Source of the DNA: Streptomyces nitrosporeus
Lineage (GTDB): Bacteria; Actinomycetota; Actinomycetes; Streptomycetales; Streptomycetaceae
Direction of reading: 5' to 3'
Length of the DNA: 64,000 bases
Assembly (NCBI RefSeq): GCF_008704555.1
Contig: NZ_CP023702.1
Span: forward strand, 992,001 to 1,056,000
Shown here: one piece after another, positions 34,226 through 45,623 of the stretch
How the letters are laid out: each line of letters starts with the position of its first letter
Numbering within the stretch: position 1 is the first letter of the stretch
Made by a program: the position numbers and the translations under genes
Notes under the pieces: model-generated
Told to the model about the DNA's origin: nothing
What the model saw: only the letters and a program-made list of their open reading frames with translations
The model's database searches: none

Positions 34226-36970
34226 TCAGCTGTCGGGCAGGGCCATGACCACGTTGGCCAGCTGCACCCGGGAGTTGATCTCCAGTTTGCGGAAGACGGA
34301 TGTCAGATGGGTGTTGACCGTGTGCGGGGAGACCACGAGCAGTTCTGCGGCCGACCGGTTGGTGTGGCCCTGAGCGATGAGGCGCGCGATCTTCTTCTCC
34401 GAGGCCGTGAGAGCGCCCCATCCCTGCACGGGGCGCTGGACGGGTGCTGCCCTGCCGCCGCCGGCACCCGCGCCCTTCAAAGCCTGACGGACACGTGCCG
34501 CGGCGGCGTGGGCGCCCGACTCGGCGTACGTGTCACGGGCGCGGGTCAGCGCGGCCACGGCCCGCTGCTTCCGGCCCGCCGACAGCAGTGCCCTTCCGAG
34601 GTCCGCGGACGCGGCCGCGCGGACCAGCGCGCGGGGGCCGGCGTCGAGCAGTTCCACGGAGCGTTCGAGCATGGCGAGATCGTTCTTCACGAGCCCGAGG
34701 GCTTGTGCCGCGATACCCGTGGCGGTCGGCACGGCGGGGTTGCGTCCGGCATGGGCTTCGGCCTGTGCGGCGAGGTCCTCGGCAAGCTCGTGGTCCCCGG
34801 CGCTCAAAGCCATGCGTACCGCGGCGTCGACCCAGTCGCGCAGGAGCCGCCAGCGCATGAAGTCCCCTACCTGCTGCACCTGCCGGACCTTGGCGGCGGA
34901 AAGGCCCGCGTCCCCGTCCGCCTCGGCGTGGACCGCTTCCAGAAAGAGCACCGCTGCGGTGTTGCCCGGGTTCGGCTTGGCCCCCAGCCTTTCCCGCGCC
35001 GCGTTCAGATGCTCCCGCGCTGCTTCCCGGTCACCGCGCAAGAGCGCGATCCGCGAGCGGATCACGCGTCCGTTCACCTGCTGGACGGGGACCCGCACCT
35101 CGTCCTCCAGGTGTTCCATGGTCAGGAAGCCGGCGTCGGCGTCGTCGAGCCGGCCCAGGCCGAGATCGTGCTGTCCCTGGGCCCACAGCATCATCGCCTG
35201 ACGCGGCGCCCCCGCTTCCGTCGCCTTCAGGAGCAGTCGTCGCCCGGTCTCGAAGTCGTCCATGTGCAGGTGCGCGACGATCTCCTCGGGCAGGAAGGCG
35301 GAATCGACGGCGCTCAACGCGGCGAAACGTTCCAGTGCGAGCGCGTTCTCACCGGCGTTCTGCGCGATCTCACCGAGCGCGGACAGGGCCAGGACACGCG
35401 CCTCCCGGTCACCGGTCGCGGCGGCGTCACGCAGTGCGGTCTCGCCGGCCTCGCGCGCTGCGGCCAGGTCGTACTCACGGGACAGAGCGAGGGTGCGCAG
35501 GGCGGCCAGCCTCGCCGCGATCTCCGGGAGGGCGCCGCCCAGGGCGAGGGCGGCTTCGGTCCGGCGGCGCAGTTCGCCGGCGAGGTCCATGCTCCACAGA
35601 GTCCCGCCGAGGGCGGCCTGCAACCGGCTGAACACCTCCAGCGGGGGCCGGGCGGCCAGTAGCTCGTCGCCCGTGGACAGGGCGTCCCGGCTCCTGCCGG
35701 CCCGGGTCAGGACGAGTATCGCCCGCTCACCCACCGCGAACCTCAGTGGCCGTACCGACGGCACCAGGGCCAGGGCACGGGTCATGAGGTCGGCCGCGAG
35801 CTCGGGGGTGACCGCCAGTACGTCATCAGCCGCGCGCTGCAGCAGCGCCACGGCCTCCTCGTCTCCGGGCAGAGCACCCCGTAGAACGTGGGGCACCGCG
35901 TCGATCGGCCGGTGCCCCGAGGCGACCAGGACACGTGCGGCTTCCCGGTGCAGTGCTCTGCGGGCCGACGGCAGGATGTCGGCGTAGACCGCCTGGCGCA
36001 GGAGATCGTGCCTGAAGACCAGGTGCTCACCGTCGTCGTCGAGGAGCCCCGCGCGCACGGCTTCCTCAAGCGCTGGGATGAGCACGGCGGGCGCCCGGCC
36101 GCAGAGTGCGGCGGCGTCCTGCAAGCCGAAGGCGCGTCCCAGGACCGCGCCCATCCGGAGGAAGCGCAGTGTGCCGGGATTCATGGACCTGAGTCTGCTG
36201 CGGACGCCCACCACGAGTCCCGGGGGCACGGAGTCGTCCGTCGCCTCGGCGGTGCGCAGGCCCGCGAGCATCTCGACGGCCAGGAACGGGTTCCCGCCCG
36301 CTCCGTCGAGCAGTTCACGGACCCGCTCGTCGACCGCTGCCCCGAGTGCGTCGTCGGCCAGTTGGGCGATGGCCTCGCCGGTCAGGGGGCCCAAGGGCAC
36401 AGTGGCCGTCGTGAAGATTCCGGCCGCGGCCGCGACGATCTCCTCCGCCGGGCCCGCGGGCTCCCGCCGCCCGGCCAGTACCCACAGCACCGGCGAGGTC
36501 CGCAGACGCGCCGGAAGCTGCTGCAGGGCGAACCGGCTCAGCGGGTCGGCCCATTGCACGTCGTCCAGACCGATCAGTACGGGTACGTCGCCCGCTCTGG
36601 CCTCGATCACTTCGGCGAGGCGTTCCACCAGCCAGATCCGCTGGTCGTGGTTGCGGGCGAGGTCGGCGAAGACATCACCGGACAGCAGCGGCTGTTCACC
36701 TTGCAGGAGGCAGGCCGCCAACGACGACAGCGGCACGATGTGATGCAGTTCATCGGCCTTGCCGGCGCTGACGGAGAACCCTGCGGCCCTGGCCTGGGAG
36801 AGGACTTCGGCCAGCAGCGTGGTCTTGCCGATACCGGGTTCGCCCTGGATGAGCGCCATCCCGCCGCTTCCGGTGCGGGCCACGGAGTTGATCAGTGCCT
36901 GGAGCTCTGCGAGCTCGGCCTCCCGTCCGCGCAGACCGCTACGGGACAGTGGACTGCCCGCTCCTGCCAT
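34226..36970 (-). CDS. Large LuxR-family (LAL-type) transcriptional regulator
   Basis: 914 residues. An N-terminal AAA/STAND ATPase has GLRGREAELAELQ (12-24), Walker A GEPGIGKTT (43-51) and Walker B VLIGLDDVQWAD near 120. A long helical middle shows TPR-like repeats. The C-terminal LuxR HTH runs LTASEKKIARLIAQGHTNRSAAELLVVSPHTVNTHLTSVFRKL. Proteins of this type act as ATP-dependent activators, some for antibiotic clusters, others for catabolism. The frame extends upstream to 37159, but that part is Arg/Pro-rich and the MAGAGSPLSR start precedes the conserved domain directly. The inducer and targets are unknown; the adjacent Asp-type hydrolase gene is a plausible target. Confidence 0.92.
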   Translation of the reverse strand: MAGAGSPLSRSGLRGREAELAELQALINSVARTGSGGMALIQGEPGIGKTTLLAEVLSQARAAGFSVSAGKADELHHIVPLSSLAACLLQGEQPLLSGDVFADLARNHDQRIWLVERLAEVIEARAGDVPVLIGLDDVQWADPLSRFALQQLPARLRTSPVLWVLAGRREPAGPAEEIVAAAAGIFTTATVPLGPLTGEAIAQLADDALGAAVDERVRELLDGAGGNPFLAVEMLAGLRTAEATDDSVPPGLVVGVRSRLRSMNPGTLRFLRMGAVLGRAFGLQDAAALCGRAPAVLIPALEEAVRAGLLDDDGEHLVFRHDLLRQAVYADILPSARRALHREAARVLVASGHRPIDAVPHVLRGALPGDEEAVALLQRAADDVLAVTPELAADLMTRALALVPSVRPLRFAVGERAILVLTRAGRSRDALSTGDELLAARPPLEVFSRLQAALGGTLWSMDLAGELRRRTEAALALGGALPEIAARLAALRTLALSREYDLAAAREAGETALRDAAATGDREARVLALSALGEIAQNAGENALALERFAALSAVDSAFLPEEIVAHLHMDDFETGRRLLLKATEAGAPRQAMMLWAQGQHDLGLGRLDDADAGFLTMEHLEDEVRVPVQQVNGRVIRSRIALLRGDREAAREHLNAARERLGAKPNPGNTAAVLFLEAVHAEADGDAGLSAAKVRQVQQVGDFMRWRLLRDWVDAAVRMALSAGDHELAEDLAAQAEAHAGRNPAVPTATGIAAQALGLVKNDLAMLERSVELLDAGPRALVRAAASADLGRALLSAGRKQRAVAALTRARDTYAESGAHAAAARVRQALKGAGAGGGRAAPVQRPVQGWGALTASEKKIARLIAQGHTNRSAAELLVVSPHTVNTHLTSVFRKLEINSRVQLANVVMALPDS

Positions 36971-39179
<2,209 letters not shown>

Positions 39180-39594
39180 GCCCGCCGCAGGCCCGCCCGG
39201 CGGTCCTGCGGATCGGGAGCGCCGTCGTGGTCACTGGAGACAGGGACCCCGGCGGCGCTCCCGCGCGTTCGGGTGAACGCACGGCCCCCGCCCCGCGGTG
39301 CGCCGCACCCGCCTTCCGTACGTGATGAGGCCGGAGCCGGTGCACAGACGCGCGACGGCAGGCGGCTTCACCGCTCCGGCGTGGCCGGAGAGGGCCAGGC
39401 ACCATCGCGGAGCCGGAGCATCACGCACTGCCGGGCGCGCTTGCGGGCTCGGTCTCCGGGTGCCGCGTCCATCGTCGACGGCACCGTCCGTGACGCGGTG
39501 CGCGCGACCACCTGACGGGGTCCCCGTCGGTATCGCGCAGCCGCGCGGACCTCCCCCTCCGGGATGGCCCGCGCGGCTTTCGCACAGGGGGAGT
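39180..39594. other. Intergenic region between convergent genes
   Basis: Contains a small hairpin (CCGCAGG 39185-39191 with CCTGCGG 39205-39211) just past the hydrolase stop, probably a terminator. The rest shows no gene or repeat. Confidence 0.5.
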
Positions 39595-40779
39595 TCATCG
39601 CCGCTGCCGCACGGTGACCACCGTGACCAGCCCTCCCAGGAACACGCCGGCGACGAGTGCGGGCGCCGGCGACCATGCCGCCAGCAGTACGCCGGCCGCG
39701 GTGACGGCGAACGGGACGCGGTCGGCCACCCGGCGCTGGTGCGGCCACAGGTGTACGGCCCAGACCGTGATCAGGAAGAAGGCGGCCGGGACGGTGACCG
39801 CCATTCCGGCGCCTACCGACGGTGCGCCGGGATGGCGGGTGACGTGATCGGCGTAAGCGGCCAGGCCCGCCCCCTCCGCGGTGGCCGAAGCGAAGATCAG
39901 GTAATGACCGTAAGCCCAGGTGAACCGCCTGCGGTGAGCCTGATGCGTCGTCGCGAGCAACACGTACGCGGGCTTGGTGAAGTACAGCCACCACATGGCG
40001 TAGGCCATGAGCAGACCGCCGGCGGCCAGCGTGTACAGCGCACCGGTGCCCTGGTTCCGTTCGAACGCCCCCCGTACCGCGACGGTGGCAGCCGCGACGG
40101 ACTCGCCGAGCACGATGAGGGTGAACAGCTCGTAGCGTTCGGCGATGTGGTGCGGATGCCACGGGGTCATTCCCGCGGACTGCGCCCAGACGGGGACCAG
40201 GACCTCCGCGAGGACCATCACGGCGACTCCGGGCAGCCGGGCCCCGGCGGGAAGGAACAGCAGTGCGACCCAGCCGAGTTGGCAGGCCGTGATTCCGGCG
40301 GCGAAGCGGAGGGTGGCTTTCCGCCGGGCAGGGTCGGAGAACGCGGCCCGCAGCCACAGCGAGGCCAGCGCCGTACGCAGCACCACGTATCCGAGGGTGA
40401 TGACGAGCAGGTCCCCTTCCTCGAAGGCGCGGCTGACGCCGGCGGCGAGGATGAGGGAGCCCGTGATCTGTACCAGTACCGTCAGCCGGTAGGGGGTGTC
40501 GTCGGGGTCGTAGGCGGAGGCGAACCAGGTGAAGTTCATCCAGGCCCACCAGATGGTGAAGAAGACCAGCGCGAAGCGCAGGGCACCGGCCAGGTGGTGC
40601 CCGTGCGCCAGCGCCTCGTGGAGGCCCTCCGACGCCTGCGCCACCGCGACGACGAAGCACAGGTCGAAGAAGAGTTCCAGTGGGGTGGCGGAGCGATGCG
40701 GCTCTCCGGGGTCGCGGCCTGCCATGGTGCGCCGCAGCCGAGCGGCGGGAACGGTCCGGGGCACCTTCGTGAGGCTCAA
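39595..40779 (-). CDS. ltrA: Low temperature requirement protein A (LtrA) family membrane protein
   Basis: 394 residues with about ten to twelve membrane segments. The family signatures ATPLELFFDLCFVVAVAQ (near 32-50), FFTIWWAWMNFTWFASAYDPDD and AERYELFTLIVLGESVAAA are intact. The function of LtrA proteins is not established; the name comes from a Listeria cold-growth mutant. The start is TTG at 40779 with GGGAGG six bases upstream. That start overlaps the stop of the decayed gene upstream as TTGA (40776-40779), so the ribosome site lies inside that remnant's last codons. Confidence 0.92.
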   Translation of the reverse strand: MSLTKVPRTVPAARLRRTMAGRDPGEPHRSATPLELFFDLCFVVAVAQASEGLHEALAHGHHLAGALRFALVFFTIWWAWMNFTWFASAYDPDDTPYRLTVLVQITGSLILAAGVSRAFEEGDLLVITLGYVVLRTALASLWLRAAFSDPARRKATLRFAAGITACQLGWVALLFLPAGARLPGVAVMVLAEVLVPVWAQSAGMTPWHPHHIAERYELFTLIVLGESVAAATVAVRGAFERNQGTGALYTLAAGGLLMAYAMWWLYFTKPAYVLLATTHQAHRRRFTWAYGHYLIFASATAEGAGLAAYADHVTRHPGAPSVGAGMAVTVPAAFFLITVWAVHLWPHQRRVADRVPFAVTAAGVLLAAWSPAPALVAGVFLGGLVTVVTVRQRR

Positions 40780-41444
40780 CGGAGACCTCCCAAAGCCGCC
40801 CCGGCCGCCCGGTGGAGGGCGGGAGGGGCGCAGATCACGTGCCGGAGACGGACGGCGGGCTCCTCGGCGTGAACGGCGGCGTTCAGCCCGTACGGCACCT
40901 CACCGTCTGCGGGCCCGGCCGGTGCCGCCCCGGCCGGCACGCCGCGGTCGGTGTCCTCGGCCGGCTCGATGGACCCCTCACCGCCGGGCCCATGGAGCCG
41001 GCCGCGTGTGGAGGAGGCCGGGGGCAGCACACGGGTGGCTCCCCGCGGTCCCCGCCCCCTCGTCTGTCGCCCGGTGAACCCCACGGCTGCGATCCCGGGA
41101 TCCGTGAAGGCGGCCCGGAGCAGCGCCCGGTGGCCGGGAGCGGACCGTCCGAGGACGCCCCGGACGGCGGTCTTCGCCCGGTACGCCGGCACGCGGGTGG
41201 GGGTGCCCCGCCCGGTGATGCAGCCGACAGCCCACAGCCCCTCCACGACCGGTTCCCCTGCTACCGGCTCCCCTGCTTCCGGCTCCTCCCGCGACAGCAG
41301 CCGGTCCTGCTCCTCGATCACCGTGACGGCGCATCGGAACCGGGCCCGCGCCTGGGCCGTCTCCACACCGGCGGCACCTCCCCCGGGGGCGTGTCGCGAA
41401 GACCCCGTCTTCCCGGCGACCACCACATCCACCTGCTCGTCCAT
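40776..41444 (-). pseudogene. Remnant of a FAD/NAD(P)-disulfide oxidoreductase (mercuric reductase-like)
   Basis: A 222-codon frame with a good ribosome site (AGGAAGGGCGG before ATG 41444) but only fragments of a roughly 470-residue flavoprotein. MDEQVDVVV matches the N-terminal FAD strand. GGGAAGVETAQARARFRCAVTVIEEQDRLLSREEPEAGE matches the NAD(P)-binding motif region of mercuric reductase/dihydrolipoamide dehydrogenase-type enzymes. AAFTDPGIAAVGFTGRQ matches the start of the dimerisation domain. The redox-active CxxxxC region and most of the FAD domain are missing, apparently through in-frame deletions. The C-terminal third no longer aligns well. It may persist because its 3' end carries the ltrA ribosome site. 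Confidence 0.65.
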
Positions 41445-41686
41445 GCTCACCGCCCTTCCTCGTTCCGCCCGTCCCCGGGCGTAGTCGTCCGGCGAGGTTA
41501 GAGAGCCCTGGGGGAAGGGATGAGTCCTCCGGTGCACGGAGACCGGCCCGAGAGCGAACACCCGCGGCGGGCGGCGGGCGCCGTGCACCGGCGGACTCCA
41601 CCGCATGCGCTGCCGGGCAAGGCGATCCTGTCGCGCCGCCTAGCGTCATTCGGGTACACACAGCACGGCACCGCAGGAGGCGGACC

Positions 41687-42265
41687 ATGACCACCAACTC
41701 CCATAACGTGAGCGGCAGCCAGCCATGGCTGCATCAGAAGGGCGAGGTGATCCAGGACTTCGGGACCGTCAAGCAGTTCCCGCTCGGCCTGTCGTACGAA
41801 GCCCGCATGTACTCCTGCCAGCGTCTGAACAAGGTCCTGGCGGACACGCAGATCCTCTACGGCCTCTACAAGAAGCACCACTGGCTGATGCGCGGCGCAA
41901 CCTTCTACCAGCTGCACCTCGTGCTGGACAAGCACGCCGGCGAACAGCTGGAACTCGTGGACACCATCGCCGAACGCGTTCAGTCCCTGGGCGGCGTCGC
42001 GGTGGGGGATCCCCGGCACGTCGCGGAGATCACTTCCATTCCGCGGCCCCCGGACGGTGTGGAGCAGGTGCCGGCGATGCTGTCACGGCTGCTGGAGGCT
42101 CACGAAACCATCCTGGTCGAGGCCCACGACGCCGCCGCACGCACCGTCGAGCTGGGCGACGACGGCACCAATGACCTGCTGGTCTCGCAGGTGGTGAGGA
42201 CGGGCGAACTTCAGGCATGGTTCCTGGCCGAGCATCTGGTCGACACGCCCCTCGTCCGCTCCTGA
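41687..42265 (+). CDS. dps: Dps-family DNA-binding ferritin-like protein
   Basis: 192 residues. The Dps ferroxidase helix is clear: LYKKHHWLMRGATFYQLHLVLDKHAGEQLELVDTIAERVQSLGG (about 60-103), followed by the second helix pair ending in QVVRTGELQAWFLAEHL. About 40 extra N-terminal residues precede it, as in streptomycete DpsA proteins, where such tails help dodecamer assembly and DNA binding. Function: iron storage and protection of DNA against peroxide. GGAGG lies six bases before the ATG. It is divergent from the pseudogene-ltrA pair. A GGGTAC element at 41652-41657 hints at stress-sigma control but lacks a matching -35. Confidence 0.93.
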   Translation: MTTNSHNVSGSQPWLHQKGEVIQDFGTVKQFPLGLSYEARMYSCQRLNKVLADTQILYGLYKKHHWLMRGATFYQLHLVLDKHAGEQLELVDTIAERVQSLGGVAVGDPRHVAEITSIPRPPDGVEQVPAMLSRLLEAHETILVEAHDAAARTVELGDDGTNDLLVSQVVRTGELQAWFLAEHLVDTPLVRS

Positions 42266-42348
42266 ACCGGTGGGGACGCCCGCCCCGCTGCCCTGGCGAG
42301 CCCACGGCGCAGCGGTGGCGGGCGTCTTCGTGTCGGGGCACCCCCGCT

Positions 42349-45135
42349 TCACATGCTCGCGTCCTCTTCGGCAGGCGGTCCGGGGGCGGCACGGCGGAGG
42401 TCATCGGCCGCGGCCCGGTATCCCTCCGCGGTGAGGCGCTCGGCGAGGCGGATCCGGGCCTCGTGGTACCCCTTGGAGAACTGCGCGGGCATGGTGCCGT
42501 GCCGTTCAATGACCGCTCCGGCCTCGGCGAGCAGGACGACGGCTTCCTCCAGCATGGAGCCGCCCGCATCGGTCCGCAGGTTGACGGCGAGGAGCAGCAC
42601 GACGGCGAGCCTCGCCTCGAATCCCGGGTCGGACCCGGCCATGCGGCGGCGTATGGCCACGGCCTCGTCGGTCACGGCGATGGCGTCGTCATGGCGGCCG
42701 ACGGCCAGGAGCACGATGCTGAGCGAGGCCAGTGCCTCGGCCAGTACGTTCGCGTGGACTTGCGGTTGGCGTCCGGCCAAGCGCCGCAGTATGGATACGG
42801 ACTCGTGGGCGGCGGAGAGCGCCTCGGATCCCTGCCCCGCGTAGAGCAGGTGCACGGCGCTCCCGGCCAGGACGTTCGCCAACTCGCTCTCGTACGAGAC
42901 GGGATGGACCGCGGCGAGCCGGCGGAGGAGAGCCACCGCTTCCTGCGCCACGGAGATCCCGGGTTCGCCTGTGCGCCACAGTGCCTTGGCGAGGTTGGAC
43001 AGGGCTTCCGCCAGGGCCTCGGTGTGCGCTGCCGCGTTCGTTCGCGAGAGCCGCCGCAGGATCGTGATGCCTTCCTGGAGCGCCGCCACGGACTCCCCGG
43101 GGGTGGCGGTGAATCCGAGGCACAGGCCGAGCGCCACCAGAGACGCGGACAGGTCCGGCTCATGGGTCTCGGGGTCTCCGGCGGCCAACTCCCGGAACAG
43201 GGCCACGCACTCCTGTGTCGTGACGGTCGCGTCGGCCCACCGGTCGGCCTGGCACAGATCTCGCCCGCGGTTCAGCAGCGCGCTCGCGAGATCGGACCGG
43301 TACCGCTCGTCCCGTCCGGCGAGTCCGCGCAGGATTCCGATGGATTCCTCGGTGGCCGCCAGTGCGTCGGCACGGCGTCCGACCGCGGAGAGTCGCGTGC
43401 CGTAGGCCGTCAGCGCGGTCGCGAGGTTGCGTTCGACCAGTTCCGCCTCGGCGGGGTACCGCAGTTCGACGCGGTCCAGCGCTCGGTAGTCCCGCACATT
43501 CTCCTCGGCCGCCGCCAGTGATTCCTCCAGTAGCCCCGCGCGGTAGAGGCGGACGCCGTGCTCGTGCCGGACGACGCCCGGGTCGTCGAGGTGTCCGGCC
43601 CGTGAGAGGCGGTGCGGCAGTAGCCGGGTGCTGACGGCCGCGATGCCCGGGTCGAGGTTCGGGTGGGGCTGCTTGAACGGCGGGAAGTGGGCCGCAACAG
43701 CTTCGAGGAGCTCGGGTGCGATGTCGTCGAGCCGGGCCAGCGTGGTCAGGGCGGCGCTGCCGGCGGCGACCGCGACCTGGGGGGCGGCCGCGAGGAGCGG
43801 GTACAGGTGCCGTGGTCCGACGTGCGGCCAGCGCTGGGCGGCCGATGCCAGGAAGGTGACGGCGCGGGGGGCCCACAGGGGTGTACCGGGGCCGGTGGTG
43901 CCGGTGAGCAGGGCGGCGACGGTCGCTCGGGCCCATGGCTGGGCCGGGTACTCGGCGTGGTGCCCGGGGAGGGTGAGCGCCAGGAAGTCCTCGCTGAGGC
44001 GGTCCGGGTACAGCGGTTCCAGGACGGTCTCCTGGGCCGGGTCCGCCGGTGGGTAGCAGACGGCGTGGTCGGCGAGCACGCGGTGCGCCGGGAGCTTCAG
44101 GTCCAGCCCGGCGACGACGTCCGACCCCGGAGCGGGCGCCATCGGCCCCGTGAGCGCGGCGGTGAACACGGTCCGGTTCATCGCGTCGGGCGGGGTGGTG
44201 AAGGTCCGCGCGGTCGGGTCGATCTCGTGGCCGCCCTCTCCGTGCAGCCGTGCCCAGTGCAGGTGTTCACGGTCCAGGAGGTAGCAGGTCAGCCCGGCGA
44301 GGTCGGGCGGCGGGCGGCGGCCCGTGACGTGTGCGTCGACGGCGACCAGGGCCGCGAGGTGTACCGAAAGGGTCAGCCCGAAGTCGTCCCCGGCGAGGGC
44401 GGCGGGTGTTTTGGCACGGAGGGACGGGACGCCGTACCGGGCGGCGAAGCTGCCATGGGCGACAGCGAACATCTCCGTCCGCGGCGACCCGTCGCCCTCC
44501 CTCTCCTGCGTCCCGTCGGACAGCGGAGGCAGGAACTGCGTGGACGTTCCGGCCTGGAGGTTGGCAACGGAGGCGCGGACGGCGGGCCAGCTGTCGTCGC
44601 CCCGGGCCAGCAGCAGGATGCGCGCGGGCACCTCGGGCCGGTGCAGCAGGGCGTTGCTGAACAGCCACAGCAGGTGCGACAGCGGCCAGCGGTCGGCGTA
44701 GTCGACGACCAGCAGGGTGCCGTCCGCAGCGGCGCCGAGATCCTGGCTGCCGGGCGGCGGAATTACGCTCCCGGGGCCGTGGGTGGCGGTGACCACTTGC
44801 CAGCCGTCGTCCGCCGACTCACACGCGAAGTGGTCGGCGAGCCGGGTTTTCCCCTGCCCGCCCGGTGCGTGCAGCCACCGCACGGCGAGCTGCGGCCCCT
44901 CGTCCCGCCAGTGCCGCAGTGCCGCCAGCTCCGCCGTGCGGCCGGTGAACTCCACAACGGCGAAGCGGGCGTTGAGCATGCGGCTCGGCACCTCGCGCAG
45001 GAACGAGTCGTCGGCGGCGGGCGGCGGGCGCCACCGCTGGAGCAGGTACACCGGTATGCCGTCACCGAAGACGTGGATGTCCGCGCCGACAACGCCATAG
45101 GCGAAGCCGTTCTCGGCGCGGACGGACTGGGTCAC
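42349..45135 (-). CDS. STAND-type NTPase with TPR repeats (putative conflict/defence protein)
   Basis: 928 residues. The N-terminus (about 11-31, FAYGVVGADIHVFGDGIPVYLL) is a Gly-rich beta motif. FTGRTAEL (63-70) leads into a P-loop domain: Walker A HAPGGQGKT (89-97), Walker B LLVVDYAD (141-148) and sensor-1-like ILLLARGD (173-180). The C-terminal half is an array of TPR-like helical pairs (for example RADALAATEESIGILRGLA, SVAALQEGITILRRLS, ALSAAHESVSILRRLA, DAIAVTDEAVAIRRRMA) suited to ligand or partner sensing. No effector domain is fused; the small membrane-proximal partner gene overlaps by 4 bp upstream. The STAND architecture suggests a signal-triggered oligomerising switch. Function is inference. 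Confidence 0.85.
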   Translation of the reverse strand: MTQSVRAENGFAYGVVGADIHVFGDGIPVYLLQRWRPPPAADDSFLREVPSRMLNARFAVVEFTGRTAELAALRHWRDEGPQLAVRWLHAPGGQGKTRLADHFACESADDGWQVVTATHGPGSVIPPPGSQDLGAAADGTLLVVDYADRWPLSHLLWLFSNALLHRPEVPARILLLARGDDSWPAVRASVANLQAGTSTQFLPPLSDGTQEREGDGSPRTEMFAVAHGSFAARYGVPSLRAKTPAALAGDDFGLTLSVHLAALVAVDAHVTGRRPPPDLAGLTCYLLDREHLHWARLHGEGGHEIDPTARTFTTPPDAMNRTVFTAALTGPMAPAPGSDVVAGLDLKLPAHRVLADHAVCYPPADPAQETVLEPLYPDRLSEDFLALTLPGHHAEYPAQPWARATVAALLTGTTGPGTPLWAPRAVTFLASAAQRWPHVGPRHLYPLLAAAPQVAVAAGSAALTTLARLDDIAPELLEAVAAHFPPFKQPHPNLDPGIAAVSTRLLPHRLSRAGHLDDPGVVRHEHGVRLYRAGLLEESLAAAEENVRDYRALDRVELRYPAEAELVERNLATALTAYGTRLSAVGRRADALAATEESIGILRGLAGRDERYRSDLASALLNRGRDLCQADRWADATVTTQECVALFRELAAGDPETHEPDLSASLVALGLCLGFTATPGESVAALQEGITILRRLSRTNAAAHTEALAEALSNLAKALWRTGEPGISVAQEAVALLRRLAAVHPVSYESELANVLAGSAVHLLYAGQGSEALSAAHESVSILRRLAGRQPQVHANVLAEALASLSIVLLAVGRHDDAIAVTDEAVAIRRRMAGSDPGFEARLAVVLLLAVNLRTDAGGSMLEEAVVLLAEAGAVIERHGTMPAQFSKGYHEARIRLAERLTAEGYRAAADDLRRAAPGPPAEEDASM

Positions 45136-45623
45136 GGCGTGTCTTCCCCGGCGCCGGCTGAGCCGGCCGGTGGCGGGGGGTGCGGCGAGGCACGATGGTG
45201 GACGTGCACGCTGCTGCCCGGCCCGAGCGCGCCGTACGCCGACCCGCCGCCGGTGGCGTGCACGCTCTGCTGCCAGACGTTCTGAGCCGTCGGCAACAGA
45301 GCACCGACCTCGTCGATCAGCGCGGTCACTTCGCCGGAGAGCTCCGGGGCGCGGCGCAGCAGATCCTCCAGGTTCTCCTGCCAGCGCTGCACCTGCCTGT
45401 TCCGGGCGGCCTCCACCTCGGCCGCGTCCCGCACCCGGGCCGCGCTCGCCTCCAACTCGGCCCGCACGGAGCCGTCCTCACCCTCCGTCATATCCTCGCC
45501 ACGCCGCCTGAAGAGCGCCACGGTCCGGTCGCGGGCCACCTCCCACGCGGAGGTGGCCATGGCGGAAACGACGGTGGTGGCGCCGGCCATGGCCAGTAAC
45601 GTCAGCGGGTCCGACATGGGCAT
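45132..45623 (-). CDS. Small membrane/coiled-coil partner of the STAND NTPase
   Basis: 163 residues. An N-terminal hydrophobic segment (about 5-28, LTLLAMAGATTVVSAMATSAW) is followed by a basic stretch, then a charged coiled coil (about 46-95, VRAELEASAARVRDAAEVEAARNRQVQRWQENLEDLLRR). The C-terminal tail contains GSAYGALGPGSSVHVHH, a Gly-rich beta motif much like the one at the N-terminus of the downstream NTPase, and ends in a Pro-rich segment. Its stop overlaps the NTPase start as ATGA (45132-45135), so the two are made together. The hydrophobic helix could anchor the complex or act as a membrane-disrupting effector. No family name is known to me. ATG at 45623 or 45617. Confidence 0.8.
   Translation of the reverse strand: MPMSDPLTLLAMAGATTVVSAMATSAWEVARDRTVALFRRRGEDMTEGEDGSVRAELEASAARVRDAAEVEAARNRQVQRWQENLEDLLRRAPELSGEVTALIDEVGALLPTAQNVWQQSVHATGGGSAYGALGPGSSVHVHHRASPHPPPPAGSAGAGEDTP

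Noticed and set aside
41630..41660. Stress sigma factor (SigB-type) promoter for dps
   Set aside because: GGGTAC at 41652-41657 fits a -10, but no GNNT -35 lies at 14-16 bp, so it is not listed as a feature.
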